Below, piece after piece: positions 41,323-51,846 of a DNA stretch of 64,000 nucleotides; the first letter of the stretch is position 1; every line of letters starts with the position of its first letter. The notes beneath the pieces are model-generated. The model had not been told where the DNA came from. It worked only from the letters and a program-made list of their open reading frames with translations, and searched no databases. The position numbers and the translations under genes were made by a program. Source of the stretch: Paralimibaculum aggregatum (GTDB taxonomy: Bacteria > Pseudomonadota > Alphaproteobacteria > Rhodobacterales > Rhodobacteraceae); the NCBI RefSeq assembly GCF_030270585.1, contig NZ_BSYI01000016.1, forward strand, positions 49,628-113,627, written 5' to 3'.

Positions 41323-42949
41323 GGCGAGGCTCCTTGCATGGCGGGGGCGGCCTTCGGCGCCCGGCTGCCGGGCAGGCTAGCCGAACCCCGCGCCAGCGGC
41401 GAGCCCCCGCCGGCCGCGCGGCACCGGCGGGACGCGCGGCGACCGCCGCCGGAGACATCCCGGCGCCGGCCAGCGCTCCGGCGCGCGGGAATCGCGCCCT
41501 GCGGGCAGTCATGAGGTCGTTCGGGGCCTGTGGGTTGCTTCCGGACCGGCAACGCCAGCGCTTCCCCGTCGCCGCGGCCCCCGCCCGCGAACCGCCTTCG
41601 CATTGGGCGGCAGCGGCCGGGATGGCGCCGAACGGCGCCGCCATGTCCCCGATGACCGACACGCCGCGCCCAAGCCCGGCGAGCCTCTCCCCGGTGGTCG
41701 CGCCGATGCGGATCCCGCCAAGGGCGCCCTCACCGAAGCGCCCTGCCGCGGCCGGAGAGGCGGATGCCCTTGCGCTGGAAATCCGTCACCAGACGCGGCG
41801 TCTCGCGTAAGAACGAGTGGCGGGACGGGATGAAACATCCGCCACCCTCGATCCCGCCGGAGCGGCGGCACCGCCTCGGCCCGCATCTGGTGAGAGCGCC
41901 CAGCGATCGGCAGTGGGGGGCGAGCCGGCCCCAAAAGCGCCACATCCGCCAATGCCGGCCCCGCGCCCGCCGCGTGGGAACGCCCGAGGCCCTGCGGCGC
42001 GGCCAATGCCCGTGCCGACCCCGTCGCCGGGGCGCAAGGGGCAGCCGATCAGGCCGATCCGGCGAATGCCGCCGATCGGCAGGATCAACTTCAGTGCCGA
42101 AATCCGCCTCGCGGACATGCCGGCAAGCAGCCGCAGGCCGATCGAGATGCGCGCGGCGAAGCCGAGGAGCACCGCGGCGATCGAGGGCAGGCCATCGCCC
42201 CGAGCCTCCCGGCCCGGACAAGGCCGCCGTCCGCGGCGTGGGACCGCACCGCCCGCGCGATACCCCTTGCCAATCGCCGGCCCGCCCCCGGAAGAGAGAG
42301 ACGCCGATCAGCGCGTTCCCGGCCGCCATGCTCAGGCCGGTCGGGGCGCACGGCCCGGCGATGCCGCACGCGGCAATCTGCATTGTGTCCAAGGCCCGCC
42401 CCGATCTCCACCTTCGCGACAGTGCGAGAGCCCTCCCCTGTGCCGGCGGGGCAGCGCGGGCGCCGGGCGAGACCAGCCGCCGACCGCCGTACCAGGGGGC
42501 AGGCAGCATCGCGGGAAAGAAGGGTCTGGCTGGGCGAGACATGCGGGCCGGGGCGGCATGTCTCGCCCGCCCAAGACAATGCCCTTTCGCACGAGCGCGC
42601 GCAGGTCGCCGGACTAAGTGATCCGGCAGCGCCCCCATCGCTCACGGCGCAACGCGGCCGCGGCACCATCGGCGCGGCACCGACCCGCGGCGGCATCGGG
42701 CTGCGGAACGCATCGTCCGAGACCAAGGCATGAGCCCACTCCGCCGCGATCATGGGCAGAGGCACAGCGCCAGCCATGTCTCGATGGTAGCCTCTTCAAC
42801 ATGCCCTCGCCGGGCCGCCTGGCCATGCCCAGCCGCGGCACGCCGCACGTAGTGCCGGGCACAGTCGTGGCCGGCTGGATACCCGCGCTGCCTGGCGGCC
42901 GCTCCGGCACCGAGGCGACGCGCCCTTGCAACATCCGCCTCACCCTCGT

Positions 42950-43560
42950 TCCCATGCGAGTCCAGAGGCGGCATTGCCGCTTTCGGCCCACCGGCTGCGA
43001 TCGATCGCGGGCGGGCCGACCGCGCGATCCTCCCCGCCCCGCTCCGGGCAGTTCCGGCCCCCCGGCTCGAACGGGATGCCGCTGCCCATCCGGATCACCC
43101 GGTGCCGCACGCTCGCGCCGCACCGCAGCACCGCAAGGCACGCGCCTCGTCGAGAAAATGCAGGTTTCGCCCCACGGCGGGGCCGCCATCGCCGGCGCCC
43201 GCCTGATGCATGGTGACCGCCCATCGTCTGGGGAGCGAGACAGTCGGCACGGCCGCAATCGTCGATGTCCCACAAGGAGAGCACGAGGTGTCCAGCCGGT
43301 TGGGCAACTGATCGGCGACCCGCCGCATCGCGATGCAGCGCTCCGGCAGCAGCCTTTCCGGGCGAGCCATGTGGATCGAGCGCTGCCGGTAGTCGGGCCT
43401 GCGCGTCTGGCTGGGATCTCCTCCCCCGTCCAGGCGGCGATCCGCGCAGGGTATCGGGATCGTCGCGCGCCTCGTCTGCCAGGGCACTGCCCGGTGCTTC
43501 GCCACTCGGAAGAGGCGGCGCGTGGGCGGCGCGCCCCCGTACGATATCGACCTGCCTGGC
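42950..43560 (-). pseudogene. Fragment of a mandelate racemase / muconate lactonizing enzyme-type gene
   Basis: Minus-strand reading gives pieces of the enolase-superfamily N-terminal and barrel-entry region in two different frames. One frame has MARPERLLPERCIAM then NRLDTS. The other continues as SLWDIDDCGRADCLAP (near 43275-43230) and ends in GGHHASGG. In intact members this block reads IDxALWDIxGKAxGLPVxxLLGG...AYASGG. The frame change at the LDTS/LWDI junction and the loss of sequence on both sides indicate a broken gene. The identification rests on short matches. Confidence 0.4.
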
Positions 43561-45085
43561 GAGGCCGTTCGAGCGCCACTCGTCAACGTCGATGGCCTCG
43601 GAGAGCACCTGACCCGGCGCAGGCAGCCTTGGGCCTGAACGAGGTGCAATGGCCCACCCCCTCTGACCCTCGTTCGAGCGGGATGTCGGCGCAGGCAAAG
43701 CCATGCCTGCCATGGTTGGGATGCGCGCGAGGGCCCTCCGGCACGCATTGCTTCGGCGCCGCGTCCCGCCACGGCACCGGTTTCAGCGCATGCGCCACTC
43801 CGGTGGATCGGACGCCGACTCGGCCACCGTCTCCGGCATGCGCAGCGTGAGGCGCTTGCCGGTGGCGGCATTCGCGCAGGCCCGCCTTGGAGCAGGAAAG
43901 GGCCTATCTGCTGGCTGGCTGGTCGACGGCGCGCCCGATGCGGAGCGACATCTTCTGCGGCAGGAACGCCGCGCAGCGCGACTGCAGGCCGGGAGCGCCG
44001 CGGCCCCTGCAGGCCCAGCGGTCGACGGTCGCCCGCTTCGGCGGGTCCTCCATCGGCCCGGCCTGCGCGGCACCGGTCGTGTTGCGGAGAAGTGCCTCCC
44101 CGTCGGCCGGCAGGAGGCCCGAGATCGCAGGCAACCCAGCAAATGCGCGCCCGCCCGGACCGCCCCCGGTGCCCCGCATTCCTGCCACGATCCAGACCGG
44201 CCGTCGCACGCCTGTATCGGGCTGCCCGCCGATCAACGCCGCCGCGTCGTGGCAGAGGCGCCCTTTCGCGATGTGAACGCCGGCGGCCAAAGCGCCCCGG
44301 TTTGCCATGAGCCGGGGCGTTTGCAGGTGCCGCCGCCGGGGTTCCGGGATATCTGTCCGCGTTTCGACGGCGATGCCTTGCCGATCCAAGGCGCGCCCTC
44401 GCCGCCCATCCCGACACGGCGTTCGGCGGCGCAGGGTGGCGGGGTGCATGAAGCGGCCCATCGCGTGGCAGCTGATCCCGGAATGGCCGCTCCCCTCGGG
44501 TCGGCGAGGCGGGGCGTTCGTGCGGGTGGCCGCCGCAGAGTTGGCGCGCGTGGGCGCAGCCGGGCCCGACGGTGTTCGCGGCGGCCGGCGGGAGGCCGCG
44601 CTCCTCCCCATTCTCCCGCGGCAGGGGCGCGAGCGCGCCGGTCAAGGAAGGTCCCCCGCGCCAGGGCCTCGATCAGCCCGGCGGCTCCGGCGCCACGATC
44701 ACCGGGGCGAGCTCCTGCGCGATGCGGCGCAACCTCTCCGGCTCCGGCGGGCGAACCATGCCGGTCTTGCAGATGGCCCGGCCTCCGGCAGTGGTGCGGA
44801 CGGCGCCGATGCCGGGGGTCCGGTGCGCAGTTGCCATGTCCATCCTGCTCTCACCGGCGCTGGCGATTCCGATCCGCCGGCTGGCCGCCCGTCATGGCCC
44901 GGCCGTCGAGCCCATAGGCCCGCGTGCCTCCAGCCTTGTGGCGGCGCGGGCGCCGTGCCTGCTCGCTCCCACCCTCGCCAGCGCGGATGGTGCCCCAGCG
45001 GATATCCGCCCCCCAGGATCGCCGACAGCGCCATCATCTGAGGTCGGTACAAAATGCAATCATCAGGGAGGCCCCGGAGCGCTAA

Positions 45086-45770
45086 ACGCCGAGGAAGCCG
45101 ACGATCCGGGACCTTGCCGCGACGATGCCGGCGGGAGAGCGGCTGGCGGCAATGGTCGTGTGCGGGGTGCTGACGGTGCGCCAGGCCGAGCTGGCGGGCG
45201 TGGACATCGGCGGCGTCGCCGTCGGCCTCGGCATGACGGACCACGGCCATCAGAAAGCGCTGCGCACTGCCCTCGTCCGGACGATATGGCACATTCGCGC
45301 GCTGCGCGCCGGGGCGCCCGACACGCTCTGCATCGCCCAAAGGCCCCATGGCTCCTGCGCGACGCCCGGTATCGCCGCAGCCAGCGCGGTCAGGCCGATG
45401 CAGGAGAGCGGCACCAATGCGGCGACGCTGCGGAACGGATGCGAGGAGGGCCGCATCACCAAGGCGGCCGCCCCTGCAGGCGCGCCGGTGATGCGCCCTG
45501 TCGGCCTGCCGCACCAAATGCTCCGCGTCGGCGGCGTCGGGATGCCGGGCCGCTGCGCCGGGAACGCGCCGTGCATCTTCGGCACCGTCGGCGCCATCGA
45601 GGAGGCGGGCGCCCTAGGGGTCGAGATCGAGGTGCTGCCCGCCGCGGCCGCCGGGGCGGTGGCGCGGCCGCCGGGATCGACATCGTCTCGACCGCTGCGG
45701 GCGCGGCCAGTGCCTGCCGGATGCGTGACGGCTACGCCCGATCGGTGCCTTCCACCTGTAGAAGCCGGTG
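45086..45770 (+). pseudogene. PanB-like (ketopantoate hydroxymethyltransferase-family) pseudogene
   Basis: From 45086 the frame reads RKPTIRDLAATMPAGERL, then AELAGVDIGGVAVGLGM, MQESGTNAATLRNG, GAPVMRPVGLPHQM and AIEEAGALGVEIEVLPA. This follows the order and spacing of PanB-like TIM-barrel proteins. The codon where ATG is expected is ACG (45086-45088), directly after an in-frame TAA. The metal-binding Asp motifs are lost. Near 45660 the similarity moves to another frame (GIDIVSTAAGAASACRMRD, matching the GAGxxCDxQ region). A lost start, a frameshift and lost ligands all point to a pseudogene. It is probably a PanB paralogue rather than the housekeeping enzyme. Confidence 0.6.
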
Positions 45771-47517
45771 ATCGGGCGTCGCCGGCTTCTCCCCGTGTAG
45801 CCGGATGCGGATGACGGTCTGCCATGGCAACCCGAAGCGGTACACGGCCTGCATAGCGGCGTCGCGCAAGGGGAAGTCGACGGGGTGCTCGCAGCGCAGG
45901 TCAACGGACCGGATGCCGCCGCGCCGGGCCGGTCGCCCCGCGCGCGAGCTCTCGAAATGCGCGGTCGACCGGGGGAGACGCCTGCCCCTGTGCGCCCGAC
46001 GCGGCCTGCCGATCGGCGATCCCGAAGTGGCGAGGCCCGCGAAGGATCTCTTGCGGCTTCCGGTCATTGGCAACGACGCCCTGCTCCTGGAACGAGCCAT
46101 CGCGGAGAGGTGGGGTTTTCGCCGCTGCCGGTGCAAGACGCGAAGGCGGAGGAGGCGGTCGCTGCGATCTACGGCGGCCGGGCGCGCGGGCCGACATTCA
46201 TCTGGAGCGCCGATGCCGGGATCAAGGGGGCCCGCTCACGCCCGTGCGACCCGGCTTCTCGGAGCGGGGCGGCGCCGCGCTCCGCCTGGCGGGTGGCAGT
46301 CGCGGCTTCGGACCCGAGACCACCGCCCGCGAGGCCGGCAGGCGCCGGGATGTCGGGCCGGTAGCCCCCTGACGTCGGGCTCGGCCTGGGGGCGGGGAGC
46401 GACGGGCGGATCGGCAGCATGACCGCTGGCGGTAGCCCGCTGCGGCTGGAGCGCAGAATCGTCCTCGTGCCGATCGCGCCGAGCCACGGCGCCGGTGACG
46501 GGGCGGCGGTGCTTGACAACGGCACCGGGTTCCCTGGCTCGCGCGCCGCCATGCCCGCATCGCCCCGCCCCCGGTCTGCATTGACGGAACGGCAGCGGAT
46601 GGCCCCGGCCTCGCGGCCCCCGCACGCCGCCACGGCAGTCGGGCCGGGCAGCAAAGCCCGGGGATGGGACATGCACCTGCGCGGCGTCGCAGGGCCTGCC
46701 GCGGCCCGCGACCTGTCCCCGCGGAGCTTGCGGGCCGGTGGCAGGCATGCGGGAAAGCCGGTTCCGGCGGCGCGCGGCGATTGCGCCTGGCAAGCCGGAT
46801 ACATTATCCCTCGGGCATTCTCCCGATTGCGAGGCAGCCCCTTGGCGAAGAACAGCAGCACGCGCACCCGGCCGGCCGGCCCGGAGGATCGCCTCCTCGA
46901 TCCGGTCCGCCGAGCCGTCGTGGCCCGCGAGCCGGCGCCGAGGGCCGCATGTCGGGACCGGGGCGATGGCAGGCCGGCGCGGCGCCGGCATGATCCCGGT
47001 GCGCGAGCCGCTGGCCCGGCAGCCTGCCCCGCGGCGGGTGCGGATCGTGCTCGGCCGCGGCGACTGCGCCGCCCCGAAGCGGACACCGGGCGGGTTCCGC
47101 CGGTTCGTCGCGGCCCGCGGGCGCGTCGAGACCTCCGCCATCGCGGCGGGCCTGGCCAGCCGCACCGATGCCGGCATCGGGGTGCTGACGCGCCGCCACA
47201 GCCGGATGCGCCGCTTTGCCGGCAACCGCGGGAACGGCGCGATGGCCGCATCGGGCAGCCTCGCCGGCGCATGGCATCGGAGCCGCACCGGCCTCGCGCG
47301 CCAAGGCCTCGCCGGCGAGCGGTATCGGGGCATCGCCTTCGGCAAGCTGCCTTTGCGGCCGGCGCGGGCCCGCGGCTACGAGTGGAGCGGCAGGCCGCGA
47401 TGATCGGGGCGCTTGAATTCCGCGGCAAGGATCTGCTGCTCTCGCTCCTCACCACCCATATCAACAACCTCGCGTTGGACGACTGAAGCCGACGCCAGCC
47501 AGCAGGGACGGATTACC

Positions 47518-48738
47518 ATGAGCACCATCGTCGTCATAGGCGCCGGGCAGGCCGGAAGCTCGCTCGCCGCAGGGCTGCGCAAGCTGGGCCATGAGGGCCC
47601 GGTTATCCTGATCGGCGAGGAGCCCGTGCTGCCCTATCAGCGTCCGCCGCTGTCCAAGAAGTACCTGCTCGGCGAGATGGAGCTGGAACGGCTCTATCTG
47701 CGCCCGGAGAGCTTCTATGCCGAGAACGACATCGCGCTGCGGCTCGGTGCCCGGGTCGAGGCGATCGACCCGGCGGCGCAGACCCTCGCCCTCGGCGGCG
47801 AGACCCTGCGCTTCGACCAGCTCGCGCTGACCACCGGCTCGGTGCCGCGGCGGCTGCCGGCGTCGATCGGCGGCAGGCTCGAGGGCGTCCACGAGGTGCG
47901 CGGGCTCGCCGATGTCGACGCGATGGCGCCGGAATTCACCGAGGGCGCGCATGTGCTGATCGTCGGCGGCGGCTATATCGGGCTGGAGGCGGCGGCGGTG
48001 GCCGCCTCGAAGGGCCTGAAGGTCACGCTGGTCGAGATGGCCGAGCGCATCCTGCAGCGCGTCGCCGCCCCCGAGACCTCCGACTATTTCCGCGATCTGC
48101 ACCGGCGGCACGGCGTCGAGATCCTCGAGGGCACCGGGCTCGAGCGGCTCACCGGCGAGACCCGGGTGACAGGTGCGGTGCTCTCGAACGGGCGCGAGCT
48201 GGCGGTGGATTTCGCCGTCGTCGGCGTCGGCATCCAGCCCTCCACGGCGCTGGCCGAGGCCGCCGGCCTCGAGATCGAGAACGGCATCCGGGTGGACGCG
48301 TTCGGCCGCACGTCGCACCCGGCGATCTGGGCGGCGGGGGACTGCGCCAGCTTCCCGCATGGCGGCGCCCGGCTGCGGCTGGAGAGCGTGCCCAACGCCA
48401 TCGACATGGCCGAATGCGTCGCCGGCAACATGCTCGGCGCCGGCGAGCCCTATGTGCCGAAGCCCTGGTTCTGGTCCGACCAGTACGACGTCAAGCTCCA
48501 GATCGCCGGGCTGAACACCGGCTATGACCGGGTGGTGACGCGCCGCGCGGCCGGGGAAGGGCCGGTCTCCTTCTGGTATTTCGCCGGCGAGCGGCTCCTC
48601 GCGGTGGACGCGATGAACGACCCGCGGGCCTACATGGTCGGCAAGCGCCTGATCGAGGGCGGCATGACCGCGGACCCGGCGCAGGTCGCCGACCCCGGGG
48701 CCGACCTCAGGGCGCTGCTCAAGGCCGCCGCCCGCTAG
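47518..48738 (+). CDS. FAD-dependent ferredoxin reductase (pyridine nucleotide-disulfide oxidoreductase family)
   Basis: A 406-residue flavoprotein with an FAD site VIGAGQAGSSLAAGL (6-20), the PYQRPPLSKKYL segment that marks ferredoxin/putidaredoxin/rubredoxin reductases, and an NAD site LIVGGGYIGLEAAAVA (147-162). A second FAD motif HPAIWAAGDCA and a C-terminal reductase domain (FWSDQYDVKLQIAG) follow. It passes electrons from NADH to a small iron-sulfur protein for a P450 or Rieske oxygenase. No such partner is visible nearby. It lies alone between two decayed stretches and may be a surviving member of a lost oxygenase cluster. The ATG at 47518 is used. Confidence 0.92.
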   Translation: MSTIVVIGAGQAGSSLAAGLRKLGHEGPVILIGEEPVLPYQRPPLSKKYLLGEMELERLYLRPESFYAENDIALRLGARVEAIDPAAQTLALGGETLRFDQLALTTGSVPRRLPASIGGRLEGVHEVRGLADVDAMAPEFTEGAHVLIVGGGYIGLEAAAVAASKGLKVTLVEMAERILQRVAAPETSDYFRDLHRRHGVEILEGTGLERLTGETRVTGAVLSNGRELAVDFAVVGVGIQPSTALAEAAGLEIENGIRVDAFGRTSHPAIWAAGDCASFPHGGARLRLESVPNAIDMAECVAGNMLGAGEPYVPKPWFWSDQYDVKLQIAGLNTGYDRVVTRRAAGEGPVSFWYFAGERLLAVDAMNDPRAYMVGKRLIEGGMTADPAQVADPGADLRALLKAAAR

Positions 48739-51700
48739 GCTCTGGCCTTCCGACGGGCGGAGGGGGCGCGCCGGCCCGGCGGCGCAAGGCCCGGCCGGCG
48801 GCTGCCGCGAAGCGGAGCCGGCGCCCCGCGCGCCGGCCTCGCGGCCCATCGCGCCGGGCGGACGGGCGCCGCGCCGACCGGCCTCGATGACACGGAGCGC
48901 GGTACCACCCGCCTCGGGCCGGCGGATCATGACGCGCCGGGCGGGATCGCGCGCCGGCAGGATCGGCGGGGCCGGCACCGCAGCCGGCCCGTGTGCCGCG
49001 ACCGAACATGCATGCCGCAGATGGCGAAAACCCGCCCCCACGGCGCGCGGAGCACGAACGCGCCGATGCCGGAACTCGACGAGAGATCCGCTGCCTGACG
49101 GCGGCGATCACCACCGCCGCGGCGCGGTCCGCCATGTTGCCGGACCCGACAGACCATCCCCATAGCGGCACCCGGCCACATCGCGTCGGGAGGCACCGGG
49201 GCCGGCGATGGCCGCGCGCAGCCCCGCATCGGCGCGCCACAGCCCTCCGTGGCCGCAGCGACCTGCCCCTTGCCGATGGGCTCCGCTCGCAGGTTCATCG
49301 CCGAGAGGATACGCGGCCGGATCGCCGCCGCCGGCGACCTGGCCGCCTGTATCAAGCCGATTTCACCCTGGGGAGCCCGACGGCACCGAGCCCGCTCGCC
49401 GGCATCGGGCCGAGTTCCCGGACGGCGGGATCTCCTTCATGCCCCGCGAAGCACAAACCCCGGCGGCGCATCGGCTCCGGCACCAAAACAGCGCGCACGG
49501 ATATCGGCCGCCGGCGCCGGAGACCGCCATCGCGGTCGTCCCACAGCCGGTACCGCGCCAACACATCAGTCACCCCGCGCGATCGGGCCAGGCCGTCCCA
49601 CAACCGCCCCGGGAAGGCCTTCCCGCCCTGCCGGCAACGATCCGGCCTCCGCTCCCAGAGCGCACCGAGACAGCGCAGTGCTTCCGGCGCGAGGCCCGCA
49701 ACTAGCAAAGGAACGGGTTCGCCCACCGCCGGGCCCGGCGCCCCCCATCCCACGATCAGCGCAGGAAGTCGGCCGCCCGCCATTGCCCTCGGACTGATGG
49801 CGGACACTGCCTCGCCAACGGTGCCATCCGCCCGGGGGCGGGCAGAAATGCCGCTCCGGCCATGCCCCGAGGTGACCGGAGCGGCTCACCCCGCCGGGAT
49901 CGGCGCCCGGCTCGCCCTCGGCAACCACCATGTGGGCGTCCCCAACCGGGCCGTCGTCGCGCCTGTGCGTCCGCCCGCCGGAGCCGAACATGGCCGAGAC
50001 CATTCAGCAGTCCGACCGCAAGACGCGGCTCCCGAACTGTGGCTTCAGGAGCCATGATGCCCCGTCCCGCGACGCCTGGATCCGCCTCGCCAACCGTCCA
50101 TCGAAGATCACAATCACCGGCCTTCGCGACCCGGCCCATGGCCGCCGACCGATGCAGGCCTGCACCCGCGCCCGGTCTCCCTGCGGCCGTCGAGAATATG
50201 TCTGACAGCCTCAGCTGGGCGGATGGGGGATTGCGGCGTCGCGCTCTACGGTTGCGGCGAAGGGTGGGCGGGGTGCCGGCTGGCGGGCCTCGTCACCGGT
50301 CGCGCTGCCGGCGTCGCCTCTCGCAAGGAGGCCGGGGGTCGCGGCCCCGATGAGGCCTGTGCCGGTACGGTCTCGATGCGGCGGTCTCCGAGCGGTGGGC
50401 GGGCCCGCCCCGGCGCGTCGGCGTATGCCTGTCCCGCGAGGCCAGTAGCGGCGGCACGCGCCGCGCGGCGTGCCTCGTGCCGGGTCGTGGCGGTTCCGTC
50501 CACGAGCGGGCACCCACGCGCCGGCGCTGACGGATCATTCGATCGCTGGCTGGCGCACGCAGCCCTGCCCTTGGCCGGGCGTACGCGCCCGGCGCAACCG
50601 GTGCACCTTGCGCTGCCGGGCGGGACGCTGCTGTGCGCCGATCTCGGGGCGCAGCAGGACATCCGCCTTCGTGAGCGCGCCGCCTGGAGCCCGCCCACCG
50701 GCCACTCCGCCGAGATCGCCGCCTTGGCCTTGTCCCCGGACCGCTCCGCCCTGGTGCATGACTGGTCCGGCCCCGTCGGCAGGCCGGGCCAACTGCCACT
50801 GCGGCACGCCCGCCCTGACCCTCCGCGCGGCCCCAGGGACACCCGAAACCCCGGAGCCCATGAAAGCCGCATCCGTCCAACGCCTCCCTGCCCAGAGCTC
50901 CGGCTCCCCCCAGCATCTCGCAAGGCAGGGCCGCGATCGGACGATGACTGCGCAGGACGCGCGGTTCCTCTTGCGGATGCCTCTGTCGGAGCTGCCGTCG
51001 CAGAGGGTTTGGGGGGCCACCGTCTCGCGGTTCTCGCAGCGGGCGGCGGGGGTGGCGTTCACGCTGTGTGGCCGGTCGCCGGGGCGCCGGTCGAGGCGAA
51101 CGCGCGGCGCGGTCGTACGCGCTCGCTGTCCGGGCTTCTGGCGGGCCAAGGCCAAATTGCAAGCGGGGCCCCTCTGAAGGCGGGCAATCGGTGTGCCGCC
51201 ATGCGCCGGTGCGCCGCCATGCGCGGGTGCGCCGCCATGCGCCGGCGCGCCGCCATGCCCTCGCGCTGCGGCGCCCGCGCGCGCGTCGCTCATCCCGGAC
51301 TGGATCTGCCCGGCCGTCTCGAGGACCTCGGCTTGCGCCGGAGACCACGGCCGTCCGATGCCGCGGCGGCCTTCGGTCCCCGCCGAGCTGCCGGGCCTGC
51401 GCGGGGCGGATGTCTCGGGGTTGCCGTCGCAGCCGGGGGGACGGCCGCTTCCCCTCCCGCAACGGGGGCCGCGGCGCCGTGAGCACGCGCCGGGCGCTGG
51501 CCGGGAGGATCGGTTCTGCCCGGCTGCACGCCGGCAGCTCGGCATGCCGGGCCCCGAACGGCAGGGCCGCCACGGCCCGGCACGAGCGCGGCCGGCGCCG
51601 GAAGCGGCCGGCCCGGGGGCGCCCCTGTCGCCCCGCGGAGCGTCGCCCGGCCACTGCCTTGCCCGCCATCACGGTGCCCAAGCGGCTGGACCGTTCCGCC

Positions 51701-51846
51701 CGTTGCGATTATGCGGCGAAGCTGGTGCCCCGAGATGCGGGTCGCCGCCGGGCCCGGACGGGCGCCGGGCGCCGTCCGGCCGAAACCAGATCGGGCGATG
51801 CCGCGGGCGCCTCTCGCCGGCCCGCAGAAAGGATGCACGGTTCCGC
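48739..51846. other. 3.1-kb stretch without recognisable genes
   Basis: Like 41.3-47.5 kb, this is GC-rich sequence in which all frames give Arg/Pro/Gly-rich translations with no domain, no good ribosome site and no codon-position bias. I could not identify any remnant. A short tandem repeat lies at 51191-51262. The next supported gene starts at 51847. Confidence 0.6.
51191..51262. repeat. 18-bp tandem repeat, four copies
   Basis: Units begin at 51191, 51209, 51227 and 51245, each reading close to GTGCGCCGCCATGCGCCG, with 1-4 differences between copies. Any open frame through it reads a 6-residue repeat (CAAMRR on the plus strand). It lies in sequence with no supported gene, so it is probably a slippage product. 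Confidence 0.75.

Larger units (their letters stand above)
41323..47517. other. 6.2-kb stretch without intact genes, decayed sequence
   Basis: Open frames here are numerous because of the high GC, but none has a ribosome site, domain or consistent amino-acid composition. The translated text is rich in Arg, Gly and Pro in every frame. Two remnants can be recognised: a PanB-like pseudogene (45086-45770) and part of a mandelate racemase/muconate-cycloisomerase-type gene on the minus strand (about 42950-43560). A short frame ending at 47486 (EFRGKDLLLSLLTTHINN) may be the tail of another lost gene. The stretch reads as a former gene cluster under decay, not as a regulatory region. No transposase or tRNA was found at its ends. 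Confidence 0.6.

Noticed and set aside
44699..45517. 272-residue minus-strand open frame in the decayed region
   Set aside because: It has no domain or ribosome site and is antisense to the recognisable PanB-like remnant.
45975..46120. Possible Asp/Glu (hydantoin) racemase remnant
   Set aside because: The segment GDPEVARPAKDLLRLPVIG is suggestive, but no second motif follows in any frame.
46419..47486. 355-residue plus-strand frame before the ferredoxin reductase
   Set aside because: Only its last 25 residues or so look protein-like. The rest is Arg/Pro/Gly-rich with no start signal, so at most it contains a gene remnant.
49352..49807. 151-residue minus-strand frame with a balanced composition
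   Set aside because: No family is recognised, no ribosome site is seen, and overlapping frames are equally open.
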